NCBI RefSeq assembly: GCF_000422845.1
Contig: NZ_KE383934.1
Span: forward strand, 81,431-145,430
DNA: 64,000 nucleotides
Direction of reading: 5' to 3'
Source of the DNA: Oceanobacter kriegii DSM 6294
Lineage (GTDB): Bacteria; Pseudomonadota; Gammaproteobacteria; Pseudomonadales; Oceanobacteraceae
A program made the position numbers and the translations under genes. This document shows positions 1 through 8,679 of the stretch, one piece after another; position 1 is the first letter of the stretch, and the number at the start of each line of letters is the position of its first letter. The notes beneath the pieces were generated by a model. It had not been told where the DNA came from. It saw nothing but the letters and a program-made list of their open reading frames with translations, and did no database searches.

Positions 1-231
1 AACAGCATCCATCAGGACCGTCGTTTTCTGGTGAAATACATGCCGGAGCTGGAAGCCTTCTTCCATTACCGCAACATCGACGTTAGCACTCTCAAAGAGC
101 TGGCCAAGCGCTGGAACCCGGCGGTGGTGTCATCGTTCACCAAAACCGGTACGCATCAGGCGCTGGACGATATTCGTGAGTCGATCAACGAGCTCAAGCA
201 TTACCGCCAGCATTTCCTGATCAGTCAGTGA
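1..231 (+). CDS. orn: Oligoribonuclease, C-terminal part
   Basis: 3'-to-5' exoribonuclease that finishes RNA decay by degrading two- to five-nucleotide fragments in the cytoplasm. The reading frame is open from base 1, so the gene starts outside the window and only about 76 residues are seen. The part shown has the typical Orn end: the [15 protein letters not shown] stretch and the conserved H and D of the last exonuclease motif ([14 protein letters not shown]), where the DEDDh nuclease acid and histidine sit. In E. coli orn lies close to queG, as it probably did in the ancestor here. A strong hairpin terminator follows at 311-346. Confidence 0.95.
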   Translation, partial: NSIHQDRRFLVKYMPELEAFFHYRNIDVSTLKELAKRWNPAVVSSFTKTGTHQALDDIRESINELKHYRQHFLISQ

Positions 232-310
232 TGGGGTTGATGCCAGTCTGGCCGAAACAGGCCGCCCCACACAGATAACCCATACCGAAAACCCATACCT
301 AAAACCCAGG

Positions 311-346
311 CAAACAAGCCAGCATCACGCTGGCCTGTTTGTTTTT
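311..346 (+). terminator. Rho-independent terminator after orn
   Basis: CAAACA-a-GCCAGC pairs with GCTGGC-c-TGTTTG around a five-base loop, followed by five T. It lies 80 bases after the orn stop. A short direct repeat (ACCCATACC twice, 277-300) precedes it. Confidence 0.8.
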
Positions 347-384
347 GGTCAGAGGGCCCCGCTTGTTCAGGGCTAGGTCGGAAA

Positions 385-2679
385 TCAGGACAGGGCTTCT
401 GACGGTTTGTCTGCGGTGTGCATTTGCGCATGCTGCACGGCCAGATTGGACTGGCGAGCCCGTTCGACGGCATCGAGGAAATCCTTGCCCCAGTGGTCAA
501 TATCGTAATATTGCACCGCGTCATAGGCATCGCGCAGGCGGGCCTTGGCTTCGCCCTTGTCCATGGTTAGGCCCTGCCATGCCGAGTCCGCCAGCTCATG
601 AGGAGAATGTGGGTTGGTCAGCACCGCGCCTTTCAGCTCGGCGGCGGCACCGGCAAATTCCGACAGCACCAGTACACCGTCGCCGTCAATCATGCCCTGG
701 GTCGCCACGTATTCCTTAGCCACCAGATTAAGACCATCGCGCAGTGGCGTAATCCACATCACATCGGCGACGGCGTAGTAGGCCACCAACTGTTCAAACG
801 GCACCTTGCGGAAGAAGAACTGCAGCGGCATCCAGCCGACCTGGGCAAAACGGCCATTGATACGACCAACCGCCTGCTCAATCTCGGTTTGCAGCTCAGC
901 GTAAATCGTCATTTCCTTGGCCGCAGGCACGCACACGGTGATCAGCGTAACCTCGCCAATCAGCTCCGGATGTTCGTCCAGCAAACGCTCAAAGGCTTGC
1001 AGTTTTTCCAGAATACCCTTGGTGTAGTCGAGGCGCTCAACCGACAGCAGCACCTTGGTGCCTTCCAGTTCGGACTTGAGATTTTCAATTTGCTTCTGAA
1101 TCGCCGGGTCGTCGAGGGAGTGGGTGATGCGGCCCAAATCCAGCCCTACCGGGTGAGCGCCCAGATGAATACGACGACCATTCACTTCAATCACCGAAGT
1201 CATTTCCTCAAGTCCCACCGCACAGCCGTAAGTCAGGAAACGCGGCGCACAGTTGGTGCGTTCGATCACTTTCAGTGGCGTCACACCACGGGCGACGTCG
1301 ATAAAGTTCTCTGACTGACGCGGAATGTGGAAGCCGACAAAATCGCACTGCAGCAGGCTGCCGATGATCTCTTTTCTCCATGGCACCACATTGAACACGT
1401 CGGCGGATGGGAAATAGGTGTGGTGGAAGAAAGCAATGGTCAGGTCCGGACGCATTTCGCGCAGGTAGGCGGGTACCATCCAGAGGTTGTAATCGTGAAT
1501 CCACACGGTGGCGTTTTCTGCCGCTTCCAAAGCGGTTTGTTCGGCGAATTTCTTGTTCACCTTCAGGAACACCTGCCAGTCTTCCTCAAGGAAGGTCGCG
1601 CGCTCCCAAAAGGTATGCAGGGTTGGCCAGAAAGCCTCCTTGGAGAATTTCTTGTAGAAGATATCCACTTCCTGCTTGGTCAGGTTGACCCGGGCAACCG
1701 CCAGATTCGGGTATTTGACCTTGTCGACCGAAGAACGGGTCTTGTAGCCCGGCGTTGATGGACTGACGCTCGACCAGGCCACCCAGGAACCGGTTTTACC
1801 GTCACCGAAGAAGCTCAGCAGAGTCGGGATAATGCCGTTCGGTGACGATGGCTGGCGCTCGACCACAGCACCGTTTTCCACCGACTCTTCAAATGGCAGG
1901 CGGTGATAGACCACCACCAGATCGGATTTACCGGGTTGAACGTCGTCACGGGTTTCATGGGCGACGCCTTGCTCGCCGAGGAATCCGTACTGATTAAAGG
2001 CTTCAATAATGCCGCCAGCACCAACTTCATTGGCGTGGTAAACCAGCGATTCGCGCTCGGTGTGCTCCAACAAACGGTCTTCAGAACCACCCACGCACAC
2101 GGCCGGGTAATCCAGCGATAGCATGGCCAGGTCGTTGAGGCTGTCGCCCGCAATCAGCACTTCGTTCTGGGCCAGCCCCAAATGGTCAATCAGCGATTGC
2201 AGGGTGGTGCCCTTGTTCACGCCACGCGGCAATATGTCGAGGTATTGATGATAGGAATACAGCAGGTCGCAACCGAGCTTGCTGATGACTTCACGAACCT
2301 CATCGGTGACTTCTTCAGGTTGGCAATCGTACGAGCAGCGGCGCTCTTGCGGTACGTCCTGACGAATAAGGTTGGGGAAGGCATCCAGTGCGCTGGCAAC
2401 GGCCACTTCACCGGGCCAGTTGTGTTCGATTTCGGCCTGAATATCGCCAATGGGTTGCAAGGTGTCGCCATCCACGATGGTCGCGCCTACGTCGCAGATG
2501 ATGTAGTCGGGCTTGGGCAGCGATGGGTCGGACAGCAGCGGGATAACCATTTCCAGACCACGGCCGGTCACATAGGCCAGCTGGATGTGCGGATGGTGAC
2601 TGATCAGTTGGTAAAGCTGGTAACGGGCCTCTTGAGAGCCTGCGAGCAAGGTTCCATCAAGGTCTGTTGCAAGTAACAT
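385..2679 (-). CDS. ggpPS: Bifunctional glucosylglycerol-phosphate phosphatase/synthase
   Basis: Makes the compatible solute glucosylglycerol from ADP-glucose and glycerol 3-phosphate: the C-terminal family-20 glycosyltransferase forms the phosphate ester and the N-terminal HAD domain removes the phosphate. 764 residues. HAD motif I is DLDGTLL near residue 6, and further HAD motifs (GVNKGTTL, GDSLNDLAML) lie before residue 200. The transferase half (about 255-745) carries HDYNLWMVP and FFHHTYFPSADVFNV. NLW in place of the HL seen in OtsA favours GgpS over trehalose-phosphate synthase. Fused enzymes with this order are known from Stenotrophomonas and Pseudomonas. The start has AAGGAG nine bases upstream. 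An MFS transporter gene lies upstream on the same strand. A trehalose or sucrose product is the main alternative. Confidence 0.82.
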   Translation of the reverse strand: MLLATDLDGTLLAGSQEARYQLYQLISHHPHIQLAYVTGRGLEMVIPLLSDPSLPKPDYIICDVGATIVDGDTLQPIGDIQAEIEHNWPGEVAVASALDAFPNLIRQDVPQERRCSYDCQPEEVTDEVREVISKLGCDLLYSYHQYLDILPRGVNKGTTLQSLIDHLGLAQNEVLIAGDSLNDLAMLSLDYPAVCVGGSEDRLLEHTERESLVYHANEVGAGGIIEAFNQYGFLGEQGVAHETRDDVQPGKSDLVVVYHRLPFEESVENGAVVERQPSSPNGIIPTLLSFFGDGKTGSWVAWSSVSPSTPGYKTRSSVDKVKYPNLAVARVNLTKQEVDIFYKKFSKEAFWPTLHTFWERATFLEEDWQVFLKVNKKFAEQTALEAAENATVWIHDYNLWMVPAYLREMRPDLTIAFFHHTYFPSADVFNVVPWRKEIIGSLLQCDFVGFHIPRQSENFIDVARGVTPLKVIERTNCAPRFLTYGCAVGLEEMTSVIEVNGRRIHLGAHPVGLDLGRITHSLDDPAIQKQIENLKSELEGTKVLLSVERLDYTKGILEKLQAFERLLDEHPELIGEVTLITVCVPAAKEMTIYAELQTEIEQAVGRINGRFAQVGWMPLQFFFRKVPFEQLVAYYAVADVMWITPLRDGLNLVAKEYVATQGMIDGDGVLVLSEFAGAAAELKGAVLTNPHSPHELADSAWQGLTMDKGEAKARLRDAYDAVQYYDIDHWGKDFLDAVERARQSNLAVQHAQMHTADKPSEALS

Positions 2680-2849
2680 TGGATTGTATCTCCTTCCGGA
2701 ACTGGTTCCGTGTTGACCACGGGCGGTTCCGATTGACGGTTAGGGCCTCTCGTCATTGAGGGGCCTGCACTCGCAACCCTGGAGGCAAGGCTGCGGGCTG
2801 GTGGATGCCGCTGTCAGGGTCCATGTAGGACAAGCGGACGTTGTGAAAG

Positions 2850-4325
2850 TCAGAATCCCAATGGAGGAAGATGTTCCTCGTGCTGAGTGTTTTCTGATCG
2901 TTTATTTACCTTACCTGAGTTATTTTCAGAATTCGATAGCGATTGGCTATCAATGTCTGCTTTGTGGCTGTCGTCATTCGCTGCCCTGTGCTCGGAAGAG
3001 CCAGAGGTGTTTGAGTGCTCAGCGGAGCCAGAGGTGTTTGGGTTCGCGGCGGAGCCTGAAGAGCCTGAATCTGTTTCTGGTTCGTTGGTCATCTCCGTAT
3101 CTTCTTCAGGAATCATTTCCAGCACCGCAGGTGTGGTACGCACCATGGGCACAAAGTGGCTGGTGGATTCTGGCTCCGGCTCGGCAATGGCGGCCGGGCG
3201 GGTGAGTTTGAAGCCAACATAGAGAGCAATCAGGCCGTGGGCCAAGGCAAAGTACAGCAACAAGGTGGTAGCGGAGGTCCATTCCATCAGAGTACCTGCC
3301 AGTGCCGGTCCAACGGCTGCCCCCATGCCATGCAACAGCAACAGGGCGCTGCCCGCGGGCAAAATGTCGCGGTGGTCAATGTGATCGACCAGATGGGCAA
3401 CCGACACCGGATAAATGGCAAATGCCGCGCCGCCCCACAGGGCCATGCTTAACAGTACCAGCCAGTAGGGCGTTGGCAGCATCCATGACACCAGTGCAAT
3501 GCCAAAGCCGACTGCGGCGGTAATACCCAGCACCCAGCGGCGGTCGTGCTTGTCGGAATAGCGGCCCAATGGGTACTGGAACAAGGCACCACCCACAATA
3601 GAGGCAGACATCAGCGTCGCCACCTGACCGCTTTCCAGCCCAATACGCTGGCCATACACTGGCATCAGGCCCCAGAAGGCCCCCATGGCAAGGCCCGATA
3701 AAACCCCGCCAGCAACAGCAATGGGCGCAATTTTCAGCAGCTTGCGCAGCGAAAACCGTTTGACCTCGGCCACCGACGGCTGCGCCAGCCGGGTCCAGGT
3801 AATGGGCACCAGGCTGATGCACACCAGCATGGCAGCCAGTGCAAAGAGGGTGAAATTCATCGGGCTGTCGAGTTGCAACAGCTGCTGGGTCAGCGCTAGC
3901 GAACCCAGGTTAACCGCCATGTACACGGCAAACACCTGACCGCGTTTTTCGGCGGGAGTGACGTCGTTCAGCCAGCTTTCAATGATGGTGTACAGAATCA
4001 CCAGCACGGCTCCGGTGACCACACGCAGCAGCATCCAGCTGTAAGGGTTTACCAGCAATACGTGGGTTAAAACCACCGCTGCTGAAATCGCCGCGCAGAG
4101 TGCAAAGGCACGGATATGGCCAATGCGTCTGAGCATGGGAATGCCGGCATAAAAGCCGACGAAGAAACCCACAAAGTAGCCCGACATGATGTAGCCAATC
4201 AGGCTGTCACTGTAGCCTTCCATACCGCCCCGCAAGGCCAGCAGGGTGTTCAGCAGTCCGTTTCCGAACAGCAACAGCGAGACGCCCAACAGCAGCGACC
4301 CCACCGGTACAATCATGGGCAACAT
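2850..4325 (-). CDS. MFS transporter, YcaD-like, copy 1
   Basis: Inner-membrane major facilitator protein of 491 residues with about 12 membrane segments and no assigned substrate. The MFS loop motif appears as LGRYSDKHDRR between the sixth and eighth helices. The chosen ATG (MLPMIVPVGS) has AGGAGAA seven bases upstream. An in-frame ATG 33 codons earlier adds a polar stretch absent from the paralogue. The last 100 residues are a polar cytoplasmic tail rich in Ser, Asn and Glu with degenerate NTSGSxEH repeats, and they keep the short motif FVPMVRTTPAVLEM shared with the copy at 21673-23148. The gene lies upstream of the glucosylglycerol synthase gene on the same strand with a 170-base gap, so solute movement is possible but unproven. 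Confidence 0.75.
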   Translation of the reverse strand: MLPMIVPVGSLLLGVSLLLFGNGLLNTLLALRGGMEGYSDSLIGYIMSGYFVGFFVGFYAGIPMLRRIGHIRAFALCAAISAAVVLTHVLLVNPYSWMLLRVVTGAVLVILYTIIESWLNDVTPAEKRGQVFAVYMAVNLGSLALTQQLLQLDSPMNFTLFALAAMLVCISLVPITWTRLAQPSVAEVKRFSLRKLLKIAPIAVAGGVLSGLAMGAFWGLMPVYGQRIGLESGQVATLMSASIVGGALFQYPLGRYSDKHDRRWVLGITAAVGFGIALVSWMLPTPYWLVLLSMALWGGAAFAIYPVSVAHLVDHIDHRDILPAGSALLLLHGMGAAVGPALAGTLMEWTSATTLLLYFALAHGLIALYVGFKLTRPAAIAEPEPESTSHFVPMVRTTPAVLEMIPEEDTEMTNEPETDSGSSGSAANPNTSGSAEHSNTSGSSEHRAANDDSHKADIDSQSLSNSENNSGKVNKRSENTQHEEHLPPLGF

Positions 4326-5019
4326 CTTCGGTTCTCCTCTATGCGGTGGTTTTGATAGAGCATGAAACACAGCATGAACCAGACGCTGGCTGGTTGTCGG
4401 CGATGTTTGAATGGAACGGTTCAATTGGCCGACATTGGCAACTTTGGAGTTTCTGAAAGCCGAGATGGCCCGAATGGTGTGCTATTGACGATGCGATTAG
4501 CGAAATCCTGTCCGGTGACAATTTGAGCAGTTGGCCAATCGGCTTTAATCGCTGGCGACCCTGTTTTGTCTGTTGCATGCTGAAGAATCTGACCGGATGG
4601 TCATGCTGTGTGTGGTCGGCGGTGGGGTTGTACTCCCTTATTTGCGGCAGATTATTCCAGCGACAAAATAAACAACCGGATTTAATTCTGGTTAGGCTCC
4701 ATAGACTGCTTCGACCATCGCAAATGGCGCTGAAATTCCAGCCAGAATAGTCTGAAATGTGAGCCAACAGCGAAGTTGGGGCGAATTTCAGCCGAAAAAG
4801 TGGTGCATACGGTCAGGTTAACGGTTGTCATGCCTCTGTAATGCAAAGAAAATAGCGCCCGGCAACGCGGCCATATTGATACATCGGTAAACGGGCATTT
4901 TTTGCACGGTTGACCGGGCAGTACGAGTGTTCGGAATGTGTTTGTGCAGACGAACCAACGTTTGTCCGTTAACCATCCGCGAACGCCTTTATAAGAAACT
5001 ACACCAAAGACGGTACCCA
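4326..5019. other. Divergent intergenic region, 694 bases
   Basis: Separates the minus-strand MFS gene from the plus-strand amino acid importer, so it should hold promoters for both. A TATAAG box at 4990-4995 is the best -10 candidate for the importer, but its -35 is poor. No credible coding frame, RNA gene or repeat was recognised. Confidence 0.4.
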
Positions 5020-5796
5020 ATGAGTAACACCCCACTGGCACTGGAATTGATCGATATCCATAAATCCTACGGCGAGCTGGAAGTGCTCAAAGGGGTCACT
5101 CTGAAAGCCAACAAGGGCGACGTGATCTCCATCCTGGGGTCCAGTGGTTCAGGTAAAAGTACCCTGTTGCGCTGCATCAACCTGCTGGAAAAACCCAGCA
5201 AGGGCGAAATTGTTATTGGTGGCGAGCAACTCAAGCTGAAAGCCGGTAAAGGCAACGAGCTGGAGGCCGAAAACCCACGTCAGCTTGAGCAACTGCGCTC
5301 CCGCCTTGGTTTTGTGTTCCAGCAGTTCAATCTGTGGCCACACATGACCATCCTCGAGAACATCATGGAAGCACCGGTTCAGGTGCTGAAAGTATCCAAA
5401 AAAGACGCCAAGGAACGCGCCCTCAAGCTGTTGGCCAAAGTTGGCCTGACCGGTAAGGAAAACGCGTATCCAGCCCATTTGTCCGGTGGTCAGCAGCAGC
5501 GTGTGGCGATTGCCCGCACGCTGGCAATGGAACCGGATGTGCTGCTGTTCGATGAGCCAACCTCTGCCCTCGACCCTGAGCTTGTGAACGAAGTGCTGGC
5601 GGTGATGAAAGAGCTGGCCGAAGAAGGCCGCACCATGCTGATTGTGACCCACGAAATGCGCTTTGCCCGTGACGTGTCGAGCCAGGTGGTGTTCCTGCAT
5701 CAGGGCCAGATTGAGGAAATGGGTCCACCAGAGCAGGTGTTCGACAACCCGAGCTCCGAGCGCGTAAAAGAGTTTATGGCCAGCCACAAGGGCTGA
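5020..5796 (+). CDS. Basic amino acid ABC transporter ATPase
   Basis: ATP-binding subunit of a polar amino acid importer of the HisP/AotP family (258 residues, usual length). Walker A is GSSGSGKS near residue 40, the signature is LSGGQQQR, and Walker B is [11 protein letters not shown] followed by the switch histidine in VTHEM. The family-typical insertion with [10 protein letters not shown] lies between the strands after Walker A. The ATG chosen gives [10 protein letters not shown]; upstream in-frame codons give unlike sequence. It opens an operon with the binding protein and two permeases. Arginine, ornithine, histidine or lysine are likely substrates. The arginine catabolic genes 5 kb away make arginine/ornithine most plausible. 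Confidence 0.9.
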   Translation: MSNTPLALELIDIHKSYGELEVLKGVTLKANKGDVISILGSSGSGKSTLLRCINLLEKPSKGEIVIGGEQLKLKAGKGNELEAENPRQLEQLRSRLGFVFQQFNLWPHMTILENIMEAPVQVLKVSKKDAKERALKLLAKVGLTGKENAYPAHLSGGQQQRVAIARTLAMEPDVLLFDEPTSALDPELVNEVLAVMKELAEEGRTMLIVTHEMRFARDVSSQVVFLHQGQIEEMGPPEQVFDNPSSERVKEFMASHKG

Positions 5797-5883
5797 TCAG
5801 ATAACAACAGATAACACCAACATCAAATCGTCAAACGTCACCCAGTGACGACAAAACCAACGACTGAAGAGACGAGGAACATC

Positions 5884-6633
5884 ATGAAGAAACTGATTGC
5901 TACTGCCGTTATGCTGGCAGCTTGTGCCACTGCACCGTTTGCCATGGCCGGCGACAAAGTCCGTATCGCCACCGAAGGTGCCTACGCGCCGTTCAACATG
6001 ATGGACAACCAGGGCAACCTGATTGGCTTCGACGTTGAAATTGCTGAAGCCCTGTGTGCCGAAATGAAAGCCGACTGTGAAATCGTTGCCCAGGACTGGG
6101 ACGGCATCATTCCGGGTCTGCGCGCTCGCAAGTACGACGCCATCATCGCTTCCATGTCGATCACTGACGAGCGTCTGCGTGTTGTCGACTTCTCTGAAAA
6201 ATACTACGCCAACGTACTGGCTTTCGTAGCGCCAAAAGGCACTGCCTTTGAAACCACCAAAGCAGCCCTGAAAGGCAAAACCATTGGTGCCCAGCGTGCC
6301 ACCATTTCCGGTCAGTACCTGGAAGACAACTTCGGTGACATCGTTAACGTAAAACTGTACGACACCCAGGACAACGCTTACCTGGATCTGGCCAGCGGTC
6401 GTCTGGACGGCATCATGTCCGACAAATTCCCGGCCTACGACTGGTTGCGTACCGCTGACGGTGAAGGCTTCGAGTTCAAGGGCGAAGACTTCGACATCAA
6501 CGACGAAATCGCCATTGCCGTTCGTAAGGGCGACAAACTGGCAGGCAAGTTCAGCGAAGCCATCAAGGCCATCCGTGCCAACGGCAAGTACGCTGAAATC
6601 AACGCCAAATACTTCCCGTTCGACATCTACTGA
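5884..6633 (+). CDS. Periplasmic basic amino acid binding protein
   Basis: Solute receptor of the importer, family 3 of bacterial binding proteins (ArgT/HisJ/AotJ type), 249 residues. A signal peptide (MKKLIATAVMLAACATA, cleavage about AMA-GD at residue 22) precedes the family core VRIATEGAYAPFNMMDNQGNLIGFD. The stretch MSITDERLRVVDFSEKYY is the binding-cleft signature of this family. GAGGAAC lies just before the ATG, and the in-frame codons before it are not conserved-looking. It sits between the ATPase and permease genes. A 14-base-pair hairpin follows and may raise its expression above that of the permeases. Confidence 0.92.
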   Translation: MKKLIATAVMLAACATAPFAMAGDKVRIATEGAYAPFNMMDNQGNLIGFDVEIAEALCAEMKADCEIVAQDWDGIIPGLRARKYDAIIASMSITDERLRVVDFSEKYYANVLAFVAPKGTAFETTKAALKGKTIGAQRATISGQYLEDNFGDIVNVKLYDTQDNAYLDLASGRLDGIMSDKFPAYDWLRTADGEGFEFKGEDFDINDEIAIAVRKGDKLAGKFSEAIKAIRANGKYAEINAKYFPFDIY

Positions 6634-6642
6634 TCGAACACC

Positions 6643-6672
6643 ACCGGGGCAAATCGAACGATTTGCCCCGGT
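6643..6672 (+). terminator. Intercistronic hairpin after the binding-protein gene
   Basis: A perfect 14-base-pair stem (ACCGGGGCAAATCG against its complement) with a two-base AA centre and no U tract. This is not a full terminator. It more likely works as partial terminator or as a block to 3' decay, giving more binding protein than permease mRNA, as is common in amino acid importers. Confidence 0.6.
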
Positions 6673-6701
6673 TCGTTTGACCATTCTGCAAGGTAATTCT
6701 C

Positions 6702-7394
6702 ATGGATCTACACGGCTACGGCGACCTGCTGCTGAGCGGCCTGTGGGTGACCATCAAACTGGCGTTGGTTAGCCTGTTTTTTGGCCTCATCATCGGCTTG
6801 GCTGGTGCAACTGCCAAACTGTCCTCCTCTCGGGTAGCACGTGGCATTGCCACTGCCTACACCACCATCGTCCGCGGTATTCCGGAACTGCTGCTGGTAC
6901 TGACCCTGTATTTCGGTGGCTCGCAGCTGCTGATGTACTTTGCCAGCATGTTCGGTTACGACGAATACATCGACGTAGGGCAGTTCTCTGCTGCCGTAGC
7001 AGCGTTGGCCATTGCCTTTGGTGCCTACAGCACCGAAGTCTTCCGCATGGCCATGCAAGATGTGCCCAAGGGCCAGTGGGAATCCGCTCAGGCCATGGGC
7101 ATGACCCCGGTACAAACCTTCTTCCGCATTATTCTGCCGCAGGTATGGCGCTTGGCCATTCCAGGCTTGGGTAACCTGTTTCAGGTGCTGTTGAAAGACA
7201 CCGCGCTGGTGTCTGTGGTGGGCCTTAACGAACTGATGCGTCAGGCGTCGGTGGGGGCAGCCACTACCAAATCGCCGTTCGATTTCTACCTTGCAGCCGC
7301 CATCCTGTACCTGCTACTGACGGTCGGCACCACGCTGGTTACCGGCTTGCTGGAACGTATGAGCAAACCTGAACTTCGTGGAGGTCGCGCATGA
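6702..7394 (+). CDS. Amino acid ABC transporter permease, HisQ-like
   Basis: First inner-membrane permease subunit of the importer (230 residues, usual HisQ length). About five hydrophobic segments are visible, and the EAA loop appears as GQWESAQAMGMTPVQTFFRIILPQ near residue 125, the site that docks on the ATPase. RGIPELLLVLTLYFGG near residue 60 is typical of HisQ/AotQ. A ribosome site (AAGGTAA) lies eight bases before the ATG. The stop overlaps the next gene by four bases, so the two permeases are translationally coupled. Confidence 0.92.
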   Translation: MDLHGYGDLLLSGLWVTIKLALVSLFFGLIIGLAGATAKLSSSRVARGIATAYTTIVRGIPELLLVLTLYFGGSQLLMYFASMFGYDEYIDVGQFSAAVAALAIAFGAYSTEVFRMAMQDVPKGQWESAQAMGMTPVQTFFRIILPQVWRLAIPGLGNLFQVLLKDTALVSVVGLNELMRQASVGAATTKSPFDFYLAAAILYLLLTVGTTLVTGLLERMSKPELRGGRA

Positions 7395-8092
7395 GCTGGG
7401 AGTGGAGTGTAATCTGGGAATACTTCCCGAAACTGCTGGACGGTGCCTGGCTGACACTGGAGCTGGTGGCGATTTCCGGCATTCTGGGTCTGGTGATTGC
7501 GGTACCGATGGCACTGATGCGTGCGTCCGATAACATGGCCATCAAGGCCCTGCCGTACGCCTATATTTTCTTCTTCCGTGGCACGCCGCTGTTGGTGCAA
7601 ATCTTCCTGATTTACTACGGTGCCTCGCAATTTGACGCCGTGAAAGCGTCGGCGCTGTGGCCGATCCTGCGCGAGCCATACTGGTGCGCCATCATCGCCT
7701 TCTCACTGAACACCGCCGCCTACGGCGCGGAAATGATCCGTGGTGCCATTCAAGCGGTGCCAAAAGGCGAAATTGAAGCGGCCATGGCGTTGGGCATGAG
7801 CAAGTTCCAAACCATCAAGCGTATTATCTTGCGTCGTGCGGCAGGCATTGTGCTGCCGGGCTACAGCAACGAAGTGCTGCTGATGCTGAAAAGCTCGGCG
7901 CTGGCATCCACCATCACGCTGCTGGACCTGACCGGCATGGCCCGAACCATCATCGCCCGTACCTACACGCCGCTGGAGATGTTCTTCGCCGCCGGTATGG
8001 TCTACCTGGCAATGGCTGCGGTGCTGATTCTGTGCTTCCGCTTGCTGGAGCGCCGCTTGAACAAATATCAGTTCGCCAAGCGTCCAATCTGA
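7391..8092 (+). CDS. Amino acid ABC transporter permease, HisM-like
   Basis: Second permease subunit (233 residues). The EAA loop is GEIEAAMALGMSKFQTIKRIILRR near residue 120, and the family motif FFFRGTPLLVQIFLIYYG lies near residue 57. The ATGA overlap with the previous gene fixes the start. It ends the operon, and a long GC-rich hairpin with a T run follows at 8123-8170. Pairing of HisQ-like and HisM-like subunits makes a heterodimeric channel. Confidence 0.92.
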   Translation: MSWEWSVIWEYFPKLLDGAWLTLELVAISGILGLVIAVPMALMRASDNMAIKALPYAYIFFFRGTPLLVQIFLIYYGASQFDAVKASALWPILREPYWCAIIAFSLNTAAYGAEMIRGAIQAVPKGEIEAAMALGMSKFQTIKRIILRRAAGIVLPGYSNEVLLMLKSSALASTITLLDLTGMARTIIARTYTPLEMFFAAGMVYLAMAAVLILCFRLLERRLNKYQFAKRPI

Positions 8093-8122
8093 ATTGATCT
8101 GATTTGATGTATTGTGCCTTTG

Positions 8123-8170
8123 AAAACGGCGGCCTTGTTAAACGAGAGTGAAACAAGAGCCGCTGTTTTT
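8123..8170 (+). terminator. Terminator after the amino acid importer operon
   Basis: AAAACGGCGGCCTTGTT pairs, with a small bulge, with AACAAGAGCCGCTGTTTT around an 11-base loop, followed by a T tract. It lies 30 bases after the last permease stop. Confidence 0.7.
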
Positions 8171-8226
8171 GTTTGGGCGTGAACAGCGCTGTGGCTGCTG
8201 TATCGGGCTGCTATGGCCATGCATTG

Positions 8227-8251
8227 CAGGAGCGAATCTATTCGCGAACGA
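8227..8251. repeat. REP-like palindrome, GAATCTATTCGC type
   Basis: GCAGGAGCGAATCTATTCGCGAAC contains GCGAAT-CT-ATTCGC and resembles the palindrome at 58086-58110 read on the other strand (TAGGAGCAGATTCATCCGCGAA). It is the GTAGGAGC...CGCGAA class common in pseudomonads. No matching transposase of this type is in the window. Confidence 0.55.
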
Positions 8252-8382
8252 ATTCTTCTGGATACGTCGGCGCCCGCTTATCACCACTGTCTTGCAATTC
8301 ATCACGTTCCTGAAAACTCACTCAACAATGGATTGTTCCACCAACAGCGGGAAATCAATCCGGCCGGATCGGTCACAATATG

Positions 8383-8649
8383 AAGGACCCTCTGAATAAT
8401 TCTGCACAGCTCTGCGCGAGTCATGCAGGTTGTCAGAACAAGGCGGCGAATGCAGTGGAATGACCAGTCCTTTCCAAATTCGCCAACACTGTTCTGGCGG
8501 TCTGCAGGCCGCGCCCTACGGGGATGACAGGGCATTGCTGATTCTGTGTCGCTGATTTTTGACTTGACCCGTCAGGCCTGCAAATCAGCTTCGTGACTCA
8601 GCGTCGCCCTGTCATCCAGAGCGGGCACCGAGTTATTCAGAGGGTCCTT
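8383..8649 (+). repeat. 267-base structured dispersed element, copy A
   Basis: Bounded by a perfect 17-base terminal inverted repeat (8383-8399 with 8633-8649). Internal perfect stems are 8434-8440/8490-8496, 8445-8451/8478-8484, 8522-8533/8606-8617 and 8551-8558/8582-8589. It aligns without gaps to the reverse complement of 24522-24788. The stems differ between copies in both arms, while single-stranded parts such as GACTTGACCCGTCAGGCCTG (8561-8580) and TGCAGTGGAATGAC (8451-8464) are identical. No coding frame fits. This suggests a folded RNA or a hairpin-forming mobile DNA; which strand is active is unknown. It fills most of the 587-base gap before mipA and ends 30 bases before that start. 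Confidence 0.85.
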
Positions 8650-8679
8650 AACGCTTTGTCAACGATATCCGGAGCCTCT

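Noticed and set aside
232..384. tRNA-Gly genes beside orn, as in E. coli
   Set aside because: Only a terminator and a short direct repeat are present; no cloverleaf was seen.
8383..8649. Integron attC or simple MITE
   Set aside because: No core RYYYAAC/GTTRRRY pair at the ends, no integrase, and both copies differ at the ends in a compensating manner, unlike recent MITE copies.
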